Positions 33,936-46,305 of a stretch of 64,000 nucleotides of DNA are shown one piece after another. This stretch comes from Ligustrum vulgare (taxonomy: Eukaryota; Streptophyta; Magnoliopsida; Lamiales; Oleaceae), in assembly GCA_963555705.1 (NCBI GenBank), contig OY743172.1, positions 21,203,446-21,267,445 on the forward strand. Reading direction: 5' to 3'. The first letter of the stretch is position 1. Each line of letters begins with the position of its first letter. The notes under the pieces were generated by a model. That model worked only from the letters and a program-made list of their open reading frames with translations, did no database searches and was not told the origin of the DNA. Both the position numbers and the translations under genes were made by a program.

Positions 33936-34142
33936 GTGATAAGAATGGAAGACCAACAAAATCAACAAACAATGTTGTGCACAAAGAAGTATTCCACAAT
34001 TTGTAGTCATATGAAACCAATAAATGATGATATCTCTTATTTGCTAAATTTATTTATTTTATCTAAATGATTCATCTAATTTCACATTGAATTATTTTTA
34101 TCAAGACGTTTCTTCTCGTGCATCGCACGGGTGATTCACTAG

Positions 34143-34500
34143 TTACAACACCAAAATGAATGTTAGGTTAAAATTCTACGAAAACTAAATACAACTACAC
34201 GGGAGGTGAAAGGTTAATAGGGTTTGTATTGTTTGACGAAATAATTTTATCACCATTATCTCAACTTTGTTGCGGCATTTGTGTTCTTCTTAAAATCATT
34301 CCTTGCGCATTATGTAATAATCATGTCCCCTTAAAAGCTCATAGTAAGAGTTGTAACAATTCAATCCTTCATTTTGATATCAAGGTTACTAAACGTAAGC
34401 GTGCATGGTTCTTCATATCTTGATAAGATACATTTGAAATTTTGCAAAAATAAGCCAAAATACTCGATATATTGTGTTGCAACACACTGTTGATATAATG
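34143..34500. other. Unassigned region between Helitron and SINE-like element
   Basis: About 360 bases without a recognisable gene or repeat. Confidence 0.5.
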
Positions 34501-34517
34501 AAAAATGGGAGTGTAGT

Positions 34518-34776
34518 CGCCCTCAGGGCAAATCTTCCAGTGACAAAGGGAAGGGGTGGTAAGTGCTCAGCACGGCAGTGTGTAGAGTTTGATTTTCTGA
34601 AAGGTGGAATTGACTTTGTTGCAAGCGGGAGTTATTGAGGAATGCTCATACTTATACAATCCCCTCCACCCTGGTCCCTGGGAGGCATAACCTGAATTTA
34701 CAATCTCGAACCAATGACCTTGGACGTGGTCGGTTCGGGCCCTCAGGGTGCTGGATACACTTTTTTTTTTTCAAAA
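34518..34776. mobile_element. SINE-like retroposon with 17-bp target duplication
   Basis: The 17-mer AAAAATGGGAGTGTAGT is present at 34501-34517 and again at 34777-34793, flanking about 259 bp whose right end has a T run and then an A run. Long variable duplications plus an A-tail mark LINE-type retroposition. Pol III boxes are only weakly matched (TAAGTGCTCAGC and GTAGAGTTTGATT), so a non-tRNA origin is possible. Confidence 0.7.
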
Positions 34777-35014
34777 AAAAATGGGAGTGTAGTTCTAACT
34801 AATCATAATCAAACTTATTTGTGTCAGTGACATCATCTCCACTATAAATGTTAGGTACATAACGGACATCTCTTTTTATTAGGCATATTCGTAATACAAG
34901 TCACCACACACATTCTGCACTTCATAAGAAAAAAAAAACCTCCACGTAGTGTGTTGCAATGAAAACTAACCCCTTACGTTAGAGCAATGGCACCAAGGAA
35001 GATAAATTTAATAC

Positions 35015-35287
35015 TTGGGGAATAATTTCGCACCTAAGAACAAAAGAGAAATAATCTCCATAGTAATCAATGCAAATCGACAATTATTTATAACCAAAGG
35101 CATGGAAGGTGGAAAGAGTATGTCGTCCAAATTTAGATTCAGTGTTGATGCTGTCAAAAATCCTAACCTTGACGTGGCAGGATCTAATGATATTCGATTG
35201 CTGGAAAAGATCAACGAGCTCGCCTTGGATGACCTGCAAAAAAGGCGAGGAGGATTCTCTCCGTCGCCCCTCCGGTGTGAGAATTAG
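35015..35287 (+). other. Open frame of 90 codons, not recognised
   Basis: An open frame with no signature. Its last third (from about 35190) coincides with G-rich sequence of a kind common in plant Ty3/gypsy LTRs (ATGACCTGCAAAAAAGGCGAG), so it is probably chance coding in a retroelement fragment. I do not claim a gene. Confidence 0.2.
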
Positions 35288-35870
35288 TTTTCTGGAAAAA
35301 GGTAGAGAGAATATTTAACTGGAAAAATGTAAAGAATTGTGAATGAATAATTTGATATGAAAAGAACTGTATTTATAGGGCTGAAAAAGCCCATAACTTC
35401 CTGTATTTAAGGAATGAGTCCTTTTGTCATAAACTTACCTTTTAAGAAAAATTTCATACTTATAAGGATTCAGTTTCCTTTTTGTAAAGGGTTTCCTTGT
35501 GGATCATGTATTGTCTTGAGGCTCAACTATATGGCCCATTAGCGAGGCCCAGTGATGAAAGAGGTTGGGAAGCCTGCAAATACGGGCCACAGGTAGGCAA
35601 TAAACGATCTTATCTCCAACTGTCAAAATGAAGTAGATCGAGATGACCCCGACATTCATGAGACCGGGTATTTTAATGAGGCACCATCGGTTATTGTTGA
35701 ACAGCGAATAGGTCGGCCATATGCCGACCATGAAGCTTTCGGTAACAGGTCGGTCAAAGGAATTCCATGACCTCGAGAGGTCGGTCAAAGGAAGACCATG
35801 ACCTCAACAGGTCGGGTCGTGGAATTCTCCGTAAATTTAGGGAGTAGGAAAATAATACCGATCAAGTGTA
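35190..35870. mobile_element. Probable LTR-retrotransposon fragment
   Basis: A GC-richer patch in AT-rich DNA with a TATTTATAG box (35370-35378), LTR-like wording around 35240-35280, and a short tandem motif AGGTCGG..GACCT at 35745-35815 (AGGTCGGTCAAAGGAA occurs twice). No ends were identified. Confidence 0.4.
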
Positions 35871-36270
35871 TTGGAATATAATAGGGAAACGAGCATGAGG
35901 TGAACAACATAGTTGGTGCGAACTGTATCATTTAGCAGGCAATTTGATTAAAAAAAAAATTCATCAAGATTTGAATCTCCAAAAAGAAGGAATGCTAAAA
36001 TTTTGTTATGATGTAAACGATTGAGCACAAAGCAAATGAATTCTGCACAACAACTCTTATCTGGTAAGACTCTTCAAGATTGTTCTTAATATTGTGTGCT
36101 GCAAATAATATGTTAATTGCTCTTGAAGTTAAACTAGATAAAGAAATATTACATCGTATGATGATCTCGTGTTTAAAGAAATTGAGCTTATGGGAGATAG
36201 ATGTACAAAAAAAAAAAATTGTAATGCCTAATAAAACATGAACTGAAATTAGTGGAATTAGCAATAACAT

Positions 36271-38525
36271 TGTGAAGACCCCAAAACCCCCCACTTAAAA
36301 TATAACATTAACTTGAAAATTTAGATAAAATTTAAAAAAATTGACGCGTGAAACCCTAGGTGTTGACACCAAATGGTCAGAGGTAACCCTGTTAGGCTGA
36401 TGTCGACACTAATACAGAGGGTGTCAACACCAACGCTATTTCCGATGCGAAATAATTGTTGGTATTGAAATCTAAGATTTTGGTATCGACACATAATAGT
36501 CAAAAATCTACATTTTTATGTATTAAAATGGGTAGCTAGAACAGATCATTTGTTAAAAACTTAAAACATACTACATATATTGATTATCGAATTATTTTAC
36601 ATCATAGTTCGGGAAGAGTTTACAAAAGTAGAGCAAAACATCATCTTCCCTATTTTGACAAAACTAAAACAAAAGTTACATTGTTTCACAATTCTTTTCC
36701 GGAAAAGTCATCGGAGTACTCATACTTTATAGTTACACTATCATAAAAATCTATGCAAAAGTGAGAACGTAGAATACAAGTCAAAGCGGAAAAGTCACGA
36801 TACGCCTGCCACGTATGAATTTCCACCACATATAATGTTGCCCATCGACCAACTTGATCCACTCCCGAGAGATCACTTCAAAGTTGTTAAAGTGCAGCAT
36901 CTACAAATTTGAAAACATGAAAACAGAATTGAAAATTCAATTAGTAATTCGATACATATGCAAGTTCTTTTCAATCATGATTTTAAGGCCCGATTATAAA
37001 TTCTCTCCTCTACCCCAAAGCGCTTAATATTTTCACAACACGAATATCGATAAGATGACCATAAATATAAACAGATTACTCGGGATTTCTTTATCCTTTA
37101 GGACTTCTACATCCTCTCATCTTTCCTCCTATTCGACTCCAACAAGGTTACTAGATCACCATGTCGTTCGTAGTAACCTTGGAGTCGCAAAGTCCCCACG
37201 ACGCACATCGATATCCAAAAATATACATTGATTACCGAGGGACCTAGAGTGCAAATCTATAATCCTTACTTGTAAATATTTTTTTTGTGAATCATATCAT
37301 ATCCAATATCATCATCAATATGAATCAAAAAGCATTTCATAAAAAATCAACTTCGCACATAATGTAACATGTAAAGGGTGTATCGAATACTTACACTCTT
37401 ACAGTTTTGATGATTGTACAATATATCAACCTGAAAATCATAGGATAACTTCATATCATAATCAAAATTGAAAATAAACTTGGTGTCTACATGGGTGTCG
37501 ACATAAGGTCGACACCATGTTTATTGTTTTACGTTTGGTGTTGACACCAAATCTCCAAGTGTCAACACCAATCGTATTTTCAGGAATTAAAACTTCATTT
37601 CTTTGATTCTTTTGATCTCAAACTATATATTTTGATAAATAATTTGAAGATAACATGTTTGGTGATCAAAATGATGGTTTTGTACGGATTGAAACATGAG
37701 TTTTGCAAGAAATCAATACTTAGGATTCTTGAGGAGAAATGAAGATTTCCGCAACATTTCAACTTTGATTTTTGATGTGTTTTTCTGATTTAAACTTATC
37801 TCTATAGATGGAGTTAATTGAGTGCACGAATTTGGAAGAAGAGATGGTTATAGAGGATTTCTCTTTTTGGATTGGAGGAAATTAGACATATCATTTATGA
37901 TTACCAAGCAGGTGTTGGAGCTGTGTTTTTATGCAAGTAGGAGGTGTCCTTCATGCATAGTGAGTGAGTATTGAAAGCTAGGAATCATAGGGTGACACCT
38001 CCTACTTGCTTCCCCCAAAAATTTTAATTTCAAGATGCCTTGTTTGAACTTGGATTTGAGGTACTAAACGATATCTAAGTTGAGAGTTATTGGTACCATT
38101 ACAAATTACTCATAGAGTACTTTCATATGAAATTCACCACACAAGATTTGGTTAATCGTGAAGAAAGTTAAAGTGTTCCAAAGTTTGCCACGTGAAACTA
38201 TCTTTTCGAACTATATGACGAGGAGCTAATTTTGAAAATTCTCCAAGATTTGTACGTTGATCAAACCGACAAACGAATTTTAGATTCTTGAAGTTCATTC
38301 CTAGTACTTATCCGTACATATAACATATACATTTATCGGAGGTCGGAAGTAGTCAAACGAGTCTTCTAAAGAGAGACATTTAATCACGTTTTTCGTAACT
38401 TTTCGTTTTTTAGATTAATTTCATTTTCTTTCATAAATTTTCATAAAAATTAAATAAGTTATAAAAATACATTTATTACGTAATTATAAATAAATAAGGA
38501 CGTCATAATTTTTCGAGGCGTTACA
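36271..38525. mobile_element. Solo LTR, 2,255 bp, with 5-bp target duplication
   Basis: It begins TGTGAAGACCCC and ends GGCGTTACA, i.e. TG...CA, with AACAT on both sides (36266-36270 and 38526-38530). No protein-coding part and no second LTR are present, so it is best read as a solo LTR left by recombination, or a very short non-autonomous element. It contains two clusters of GTGTYGACACCAA-like palindromic motifs (36359-36440 and 37485-37575). Confidence 0.75.
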
Positions 38526-38616
38526 AACATGATCAATATAAATATATCACCAAGTTTTTTTAAGGACTTGTTTTTTATGTTGTACATCCCCTAATGTATT
38601 TGGAAGTATCCATTAG

Positions 38617-38930
38617 TAGTGTTGGCAACGGGGCGGATCGACGCCGCCCCGCCCCGAAGTTGTTTTAAGTGATCCGGATTCGCCCCACAATCCGCCAATT
38701 TTCAGGGCGGATCGGTCCCTCGATCCGCCAACAATTTTTTTTTATTTGTTAAGTATAATTTAAATTAAATCTTAAAATATATATATAATTTTTTTTTAAT
38801 TAATTTTTCTTTTTTTAAGTAAAACAGAGCGGACCGGGACCAATCCACCCCGATCCGCAGATCAGGATTTTTTCATATTAGATTGGGTCAGCGGATCAAC
38901 AGGACGAATTGGGTTTTTTTGCCACCTCTA
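38617..38930. mobile_element. Non-autonomous hAT-type transposon, 314 bp
   Basis: Ends TAGTGTTGGCAAC and inverse TAGAGGTGGCAAA form the TIR; flanks TCCATTAG (38609-38616) and TCCGTTAG (38931-38938) are an 8-bp duplication with one change. GC-rich CGGATCGG and GGGGCGG motifs fill the subterminal regions as in the 20555-21320 element, with an AT-rich centre. Confidence 0.8.
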
Positions 38931-38938
38931 TCCGTTAG

Positions 38939-39344
38939 AGTGAAATGCAAGAAGTATGAACAACTTTCCAAATGCAACGTTGAATGATTTGATTTTTTTC
39001 ACTAACAAACACTCTTAGCAATAGAATGAATTCAGAAAGTGGATAAATTTGGAATCAATTTTGCAGAAAGAATATACTAACAATACAATAGTGAAGAATG
39101 TGAATTTGGGGGTAGATTTCGTGAGAAGGCTGGTGAATTTCGATGGCGATCCATTCTGTTCCCGCGAAGGGGGGGGGGGTGTACGGATGACTGGATTTTT
39201 GGGTATAATTTGGGTAGAATTAGGAGGATTCTTTGGAGGCAGAAAATAAGGAGCTTCTCAAATTAGATTGATTTTTTATTGGTTTCTTCATTTCATTTTT
39301 ACAACAATATATTGTCGTAAATAACTAAATACAGTAACAAAATG
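38939..39344. other. Unassigned region, possible retroelement scrap
   Basis: Contains a 10-G run near 39169 and a 66-codon open frame with no recognisable domain. No gene is claimed. Confidence 0.4.
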
Positions 39345-39905
39345 GGTAAACAGCACAAATGGTCCCCAACATTTGGATTTCTTGCGAAAATGGTCCTCAA
39401 CGTTTAGATTTTGACATTTATACCCTCAGAATCACCAAACATTGCGAAAATGGTCCCTACCGTTAGATTCCGTTAGTTTTCATCGTTAAAATGTGTAAAT
39501 AGCACAAATGGTCCCTAACATTTGAGTTTCTTGCGATAATATTCTCTAAGACATTAATGTCATGTTTGACATGTAACCTTCAAACATTTGGCGAATTTAG
39601 TCCCTAACATATTAAATCCATATAGGTTTGGCATTTTTAGTCCATAACATATTAAGCCCCTATTTGAGACCAATTATTTCAAATAATGTGGTTTGTAATT
39701 GTAATTTTTTGAAGAATTTGTGGTTAAAAAGTAAAAAAAAAAAAAAAAAAAATTGAATTTATTTGTAATTTATTTTATCGATAGAATGTGTGATTGAAAA
39801 TGAGTTTTAAAAAAACAAAGTTTATTCTGAATTTCTAAAGCGCATAATAAAATATTGAACAAAAAATCACTGCATTAACATTTCAACCTATTGATAAAAA
39901 GAATA
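39345..39905. repeat. Dispersed repeat (copy 1; copy 2 at 55233-55815)
   Basis: Starts GGGTAAACAGCACAAATGG and contains repeated AAATGGTCCCTAAC and TTAGTCCCTAACATATTAA phrases, an A run (39730-39750), and ends near AATAATAAATT. The copy at 55233-55815 matches along its whole length with moderate divergence. It has internal subrepeats and no coding capacity. Confidence 0.85.
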
Positions 39906-39912
39906 ATAAATT

Positions 39913-40588
39913 TGTTGACCACAAAATCTGGTAGGATCTTGGATCAACACGTCTCATCTCCTACCTCTTGAATACGTGGATCTCCTGCGCACTAGGACAA
40001 ACAATCAGCTTGCAAAGGGGGCCGAGATGGCTCTCGTTTGCACTCCGATGCCTAAATCAGTACTCATTTTAAGTAAATATAAATTGGGTGCGGGAAATAT
40101 AAGTGTGTAAAAGAGAGAAAAGTGAGTGAAATTTTATATATTCAGTTTCTAACATTTTTCTTGGAGGCAAGTGTGCTCTATTTATAGAAGGAGTAATTCT
40201 CTTAGATTGTGACATGTGTTATGCTTCACACATGACAATATCCTAACCCTTCATGAGGTAAACCATTTCTTTGGTTATAATCATTACTACATGTCATAGG
40301 GCTAAAGTAACCATCAAATCCCTTTAAAGATGTTATCACATCAAGTTGTCTTTTGCAGACAAGTCATCTCAAGTTATCTTGTCACCTTTCCATGGTACTC
40401 ACCTCGGCTTAGGAGTACCTCGGCATAGCATCATCTCGTATAGGGGTACCTTGGCATATAAGAATCCAGCAAGTTTGTGATTCACAGTTTTGGCATGTGG
40501 GTCATGATTAGATTACTGGATATTTTGTGGATCCCCTGGTGGACCCATATGGATGACGTGTTGTGTCCAATTAGTCATGGTCGTAACA
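39913..40588 (+). repeat. 5' LTR of the 8-kb element
   Basis: 676 bp, begins TGTTGACCAC and ends GTCGTAACA. It contains a CTATTTATAG TATA-type box near 40178-40187, consistent with plus-strand transcription. Confidence 0.88.
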
Positions 40589-41509
40589 CTAGTCCCTCAA
40601 GTCTAGTTGGTTCATTTATGTGCAAACCGGACTTGAAAATATAAGGGATCGAAGATGATGGAATGTGTGTATACTCTAAAAAATAACCAAAATAGGAAAT
40701 ATATATAAAAAATCCTTCTTGCAAGATATCACCAGAATGGAAAAAATAGAATATATTTTGCATGGTAAAGCGTCGCCAAAGAGGAATAATATAGGCATTT
40801 GGGTCCACGCTTTAATATAGTTTGTACACTTGGGTCCTTATTTGAACATTTGACAACCCTTTCAAGTAGACTTTTCTTAGTTATGTTAGAGAGTATTGGG
40901 CTGTGTTATTCAAATTTTGAAAGTGTATCTTTTCTCCCAATAAAAAGAATACTCGAGCGTGCTTCGAACTTACGAAGACATATAGGCTCATAGCAATACC
41001 CCAAGCATGCCTCAAATAGGAGGGGAATCATACAGTTGTCTTCAATAACATTGAAGATCTTACCCCTAGATGTGTGAGGGATAATAGTCCGTCTGGATAG
41101 CAGAGAGAATACGCTTAATTCAAGCAATTGGAGGGCTTACAAGACTGCCTTGTTTTGACATGTGTATTTTTGGAGAATATGAAACAACGTATATATACGT
41201 TGTGTCTTGTGTCGACATGCGTGTATATGCTCTCTAATTCCTTAAATTTGGAAGTCCCGGGCATTCATGGCTGGGGTTCGAATTTATAGCTTTTGGATGT
41301 TTTGTCTAGAGTGGAATCGACCAATGAAGGAGTTCTATGTAAAATGAGTTAGTTGAAGAAGTCCCCTCTTAGGAGGAGTCAATTGCAAAAGTCCCTCGTG
41401 AAAGGCCAAGAGAAGGAGTCCTTTCGAAGGGGTACTTCGGAGGGATAAGGTAGCTCGAAGGGATAAGGTGTATATTCCGGACTGGTACTACATTACCACC
41501 AGGGAACAG

Positions 41510-42480
41510 CATTGATGCGAACCCCTTCGGTGCGTTGACCGAAAATTCCCACAACAATTTAATACCAACCCAAGAAAGCTAAAGTGGTAAATAAATGGAT
41601 AAACACCTTAACCCAAGTTTAAATCTAACCCAAAATTCAAGGATTAAACTAACCCTAGCCCAATGGATAGAAATAAAAAAATTCCAAGGTGGCGGAAATA
41701 AACAACAACACAAGAATAATAATACTCAAGATAAAGTTGATTAATTTCCTAAGAGATAACAAGATCAAAGATGTTTAACCTTACCTCAAGAAGGGGGTCT
41801 TCAAGACCTAGCTCTCAAGAGCAATTTTCTTAACATCCAAAATTCTCCTTACAAATGACAAGAAATGTGAATATAATGTACAAAATGGGATAAATGTGCA
41901 ATTTCGGTATTTACAAGAAAAACCCCTTTTTTGTGGAAATTGCAAGAAAACCCCGTTTTTTTGAAAACTGAGGTGTTTCGGTCGACCGAATTGGTCGACC
42001 GAAATTATTTCGGTCGATCTCATGGTCGACCGAAACTGGACTTTCGGTCGACCGCCACTCATCCGAAAGTGACTGAGGCTTTCTTCAAAAATCTCTGCAG
42101 ACTTTCGGTCGACCGGAATTATTTTCGGTCGACCGAAATTGGCTGATTCCAATTTCTTCTTCTTTTTGGCTCCAATTTGATTCTCGACTTGCTTTTCTTG
42201 ATTTATTCACATTGTTTAGCCTCGAATCTTGAACCTTTTCAACTTCGGATCTCGTCACGGGTCCCACGGGCACGTGCATCGAGGTTTGACTTTCCCGATT
42301 CTCATCATCCCCTCCTTCTTGAAAAGGATTCGACCTCGAATCTTGCTTGAATGCACTGTCGTGAAACTCCTTGAACTTTGATCTTGCAACATTGTGGATC
42401 ACGGTTCATGCGTTGAAGTTGGACCTTCGCGATTCTCATCAAGCATCCTCCCATTATTACGTGGCATCCGACCTCCATGA
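41510..42480 (-). mobile_element. Nested 3' fragment of a Ty3/gypsy element (polyprotein tail plus LTR)
   Basis: On the minus strand, 42402-42085 encodes the typical C-terminal tail of gypsy polyproteins, with S-N-P-F-Q-E-G-G-D-D-E-N and G-P-V-T-R-S-E. A second, overlapping copy of the tail sequence lies at 42480-42410. Downstream (towards 41510) comes LTR-like sequence ending GGGAATTTTCGGTCAACGCA. Six GTCGAC palindromes cluster at 41979-42140. The rest of the element is missing. Confidence 0.65.
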
Positions 42481-42639
42481 AACATTGGAGGACATAATGG
42501 TTCTGAGTAGCCGGCGAATGGCAGTGCTCCCCTTCGGATCTGGTTCCTGAAATTACTGTTCCTCGGACTCTCTCTTGCCCTCGTGAGTCTTTTGTATTCT
42601 TAGTGTGAATGTAAGTATGATGTAGGATATTTTGAGTTT

Positions 42640-43690
42640 CAACGATAACCTTATGTGTTATCTTTGCAGGTTAGCAATACACACACTTTCTCCCTAAGGA
42701 GGACCTGACCGTGGTGAAGAAGCTCTTTGCGTACCGTGCCACTTTTCCAGGGGTGATATTGAAGAAAAAAAATTTCATCAAGCACGGACTTATGCGAGAT
42801 ATGGGTAAGTTCTATATTCCTTGTGTTAATTGTGTCGTTGTCCGAAGTGCCTTTGACTGACAATTTCATTTTGATGAATATGTTCTAAAGAACTTCCTAA
42901 GGTTTCCCTCAAAGGCCTGATGGAGAAGAAGATTCCACTTCCGTTGAGGCCCGGGAGTGACGAGGATCGTAAGTAGAAGTCTTTGCTCAGCAGTTTCCAA
43001 GTAGAAGTTGCAAAGAACACAACTGATGCCTCAGCTGCAAAGCTCATAAAGCCTCTTTCAGTACTGCTCCCTCCACCGGTCTTGTTGTCTAAGGGTTAGA
43101 AATTATTGAAAGTGAAGAAGGAACTCAGAGCCAAACATGAGGCTCTAGAGAGAGAGCGAAAGTCGAAGCAAAAGAAAGAGAAAAATTCCAAAAGAGCCTT
43201 GGCTGATGATCCTTCTGATGAGGATGTTGTGGAGGTAATGGAGCCTGAGGTACCTCCACTAAAGAGGCTAAAGAAAAGCAAAGGCATATGTGGTTCTTCC
43301 GAGGTGGATGTAACCGATTTAACTCCACCAGTTGATCCTAACAGAGGCAAAGGGGATATCTCCAACTCAGATTTCTTTTCCCAAGCTCCGGATCCCCCAG
43401 GCCATGATGAAGGTTTGATTATTATTCCGGGGGTGGACCAGGAGGTGACCCCAGAAATTGCTGCTGAGCTTAGCTATATAAAGGTTGTCCTGCGAGCTAA
43501 GGAAAGCACCTCGAATACCACCCTCTTAGATTCTCTGTGATTAATGGCATCCAGCATTTCAAGGATACATCTGAAGGGACCCCAGAATACGAAGCTATGC
43601 AGCAGTTCTTTGCCAATGCCGGGGCACGAATGACTTTGAAAGACGTGAAGGATGACTTCCCTGATCTGAATCTTTCGAAGGTTTGAGGCC
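42640..43690 (+). pseudogene. Gag-like coding region of the 8-kb element
   Basis: Coding-like segments follow one another with splice-like borders: 42670-42805 (F-L-P/K-E-D-L-T-V-V-K-K-L-F-A context), about 42893-42970, 43106-43540 (144 codons, basic then acidic, with D-E-D-V-V-E-V-M-E-P-E-V-P-P-L-K-R-L-K-K) and 43560-43685. This layout is common in plant LARD elements, whose product is a gag-like or coiled-coil protein of unknown role. Stops break the series, so it is probably inactive. Confidence 0.45.
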
Positions 43691-45899
43691 TTTTATCCAA
43701 AGTCCTAAGATGTTAGTAAGGAAAGTCCCCTTGAAGACGTCACTGGTGGCCCTTCTTCTGAAGACGCCGACCTTTCCCACGCTCCTGCTTAGGATGTCTG
43801 TTTTTGTCATTGTCTTTTGTGAATCTTTATCTACTTCACCTTTGATCTTTATAAGTGAATTTTACATATTGCTCTGCTATACACAAGTAGTTCGTATTGT
43901 AAGATGGTCATCATTCAATATGAGATGGTCCATCATAGGATGAACATAGTTTAATATAGGATAGTCCAAAGCTTGTGCAGGTCCTTGGAGTCACTTGTGG
44001 ATGTGATAGTCCCTCAAATCTAAGCACTTAAGACATTTATGTCCATCGCTTGGATTTGACTGAATGGGTCACAACCCCCCCGTGAGTCCCCTGTTTACGT
44101 CTGGGGTGATTACACCGGGGCCATTTTTGGTTAAAAATCTAACATGGGCGATATGCCTTTAAATGGTAAAGGTTTCTTTTGAACAAGTCGTAAGTTTTAC
44201 TCTCCAGATTGATCAACGTATTTCATAGGTATTACTTCGCCGGGGTACTAACCATCAAGTGGCGGAGTCCCTTGCATGAACGAACATTTTGTAATTCAAG
44301 CTATGTTTCGTCATTCTATCAATGGGCTCATCGGATCTAAGCATTGCGATAATCATGGACAACTCCGACCACTTTCATTCTGGTGCGAGTTTAACCAATC
44401 TTTAATAACCGTAACTTGGGACCAATCCTTTTTTATGTTCTATTTGTTTGCATAATTTTGCGTTTTCCAATACAACTTTGCAATTTGTTCAATGGAAAGC
44501 GCGCATGAAGGAATCATTTCACCTCACGAGTTTAAGAAATCCAATTTACGCAGAACATGTAGAGGACAATTTGTTTATCGATACTAGTGGTGGAGGTGAT
44601 CCATGCTTCATGGATTGAGTAAGGATTTTCCAGAGAGATTCTCTACTCCGTAAGTCCACCCCAACTATGCCCTGAAGTCTTTATTCCAGCCTTTTGAGTT
44701 AGGACAATGGGTTTCTTTAAAATTGGACATTTAATTTTAGAAGTATTTAGACCATCTTTTCTCAATATTGAGTCGACGACCAGTGAATCATCCCTTTTTT
44801 CGAGGAGGAAAGAAAGCTCTCTGCTTACTAGTTTTCTTCATTTATTGTTTATCGAAGTGAAATGGCCTGGGTGAAAACACTCCAATTTGTACTGGACATA
44901 CTGCCTCTGAACCATAAGCCAGTGAGATTGGAGTTCCTCCAGTGGCGGTGTGCAAGGTAATTCTGATTTCCCATAGGGCTCATGGAAGTTCATTTACCCT
45001 AGTTTCTTTAATTGATTCCAATTTCTTCTTCAAGTTGTTTCATAGATTTATCAACCAAGTATGCTTCGCCCTCATCTAATAGAATATTCACTCCGGAGTT
45101 AAAAGGAGGACATCTACCTAGGAGTCTCATGTATTCATGCCTCATAACCTCGTTTGTAAGTACTCAGTTTGTTAGTCCGGGGCGGATTCCATTGAGTGGC
45201 GAAATCCCTTATTTGTAGGGGTTTACTATGCTATTCATGTTTACTTGGAATTATGTTTGTTAGCAGCCCCTAGCGAGAGCTTAGTTCAATGATATTATTC
45301 TTTTGTTAACTTGTAAAGGTGTTACTTTGGCACATCAGATTCGGGCTAAATCACGTCGGCATATTACTTCGTCCATGTTTTATCCGGTGTGAATTCAGAA
45401 AAAAACTTCTGAGGTCATGCCATTCTGGAGACGAGTGGGTAGGGCTCCTATAGCCGTGTCATTTCGGAGACACTTAAGCCGAGGCTTAAGAATATAAGGT
45501 CTCTGAGACCGTATGTCGTGGAGACACTTAAGCCGAGCTTAATAATATATTGTTATTTGAGTCCTGCCATGTTGGCACAATAAAGGTGGGCTGCTTCGAA
45601 CCGTTCCGCTTCGGCAATAAGCAGAGCTTTTATTGTTTCATGAGTCTGCGTTACCGCGACATTTAAATCAGACACGACGGTGGGGGTCTTTTGACACTAT
45701 GATGCTGCAACATTTATGAGACGTTCACTCCTCTTTTAGGGGGGAATTTTTCGTAGGTGTTCATTTTCAGGATCTCCCCCTTTTTTTAAGGTTCTCTTCT
45801 TCATGAGTCCCTTGTTCAGGGTTTCCCTTTTCAGGGTGTTCTTCTTCAGGAGTCCCTTGTTCAGGGGTCTCCCTTTTCAGGGTGTCAATTGACGTAGTT

Positions 45900-46305
45900 C
45901 TTCTCTTGGAAGAAGTCCCTTGTAGGAGTCCTTTGGAAGGAGTCATTGGAAGACGTCCTTCGGAAGAGGCACTTTTGAAGGGGGCAATGGAAGACGTCCC
46001 TCGGAAGAGGTTCTTCGGAAGGGGTCCATGGATGACGTCCCTCGGAAAAGGTGCTTCGGAAGGGGTCCATGGAAGACTTCCTTCGGAAGAGGTGCTTCGG
46101 AAGGGGTCCATGGAAGACGTCCTTCGGAAGAGGAGGTGCTTCGGAAGGGGTCAATGGAAGACGTCCTTCGGAAGAGGTGCTTCGGAAGGGGTCAATGGAA
46201 GACGTCCTTCGGAAGAGGTGCTTCGGAAGGGGTCCATGGAAGACGTCCTTCAAAAGAGATGCTTCGGAAGGGGTCCATGGAAGACGTCCTTCGGAAGAGG
46301 TATGA
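45900..46305. repeat. 41-bp minisatellite inside the 8-kb element
   Basis: About 8-9 units of a 41-bp repeat with core GGGGTCCATGGAAGACGTCC then TTCGGAAGAGGTGCTTCGGAA. One unit carries a 3-bp insertion. Because 41 is not a multiple of three, the array reads open in several frames on both strands; these frames are by-products and not genes. Confidence 0.9.

Larger units (their letters stand above)
31429..34142 (+). mobile_element. Helitron, 2,714 bp, with degraded Rep/helicase
   Basis: It starts TCTATATCTATATAATAT after host A (31428) and ends with a GC hairpin (GTGCATCGCAC at 34119-34129) and CTAG at 34139-34142 before host T (34143). The interior encodes pieces of the Helitron Rep N-terminal region and of the PIF1-type helicase, both broken. 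About 1.4 kb of AT-rich non-coding sequence lies before the first coding remnant. This is a deletion derivative of an autonomous element. Confidence 0.9.

Noticed and set aside
35015..35318. Two overlapping frames near 35 kb
   Set aside because: The later part matches LTR-type wording and the frames compete with each other; no evidence for a host gene.
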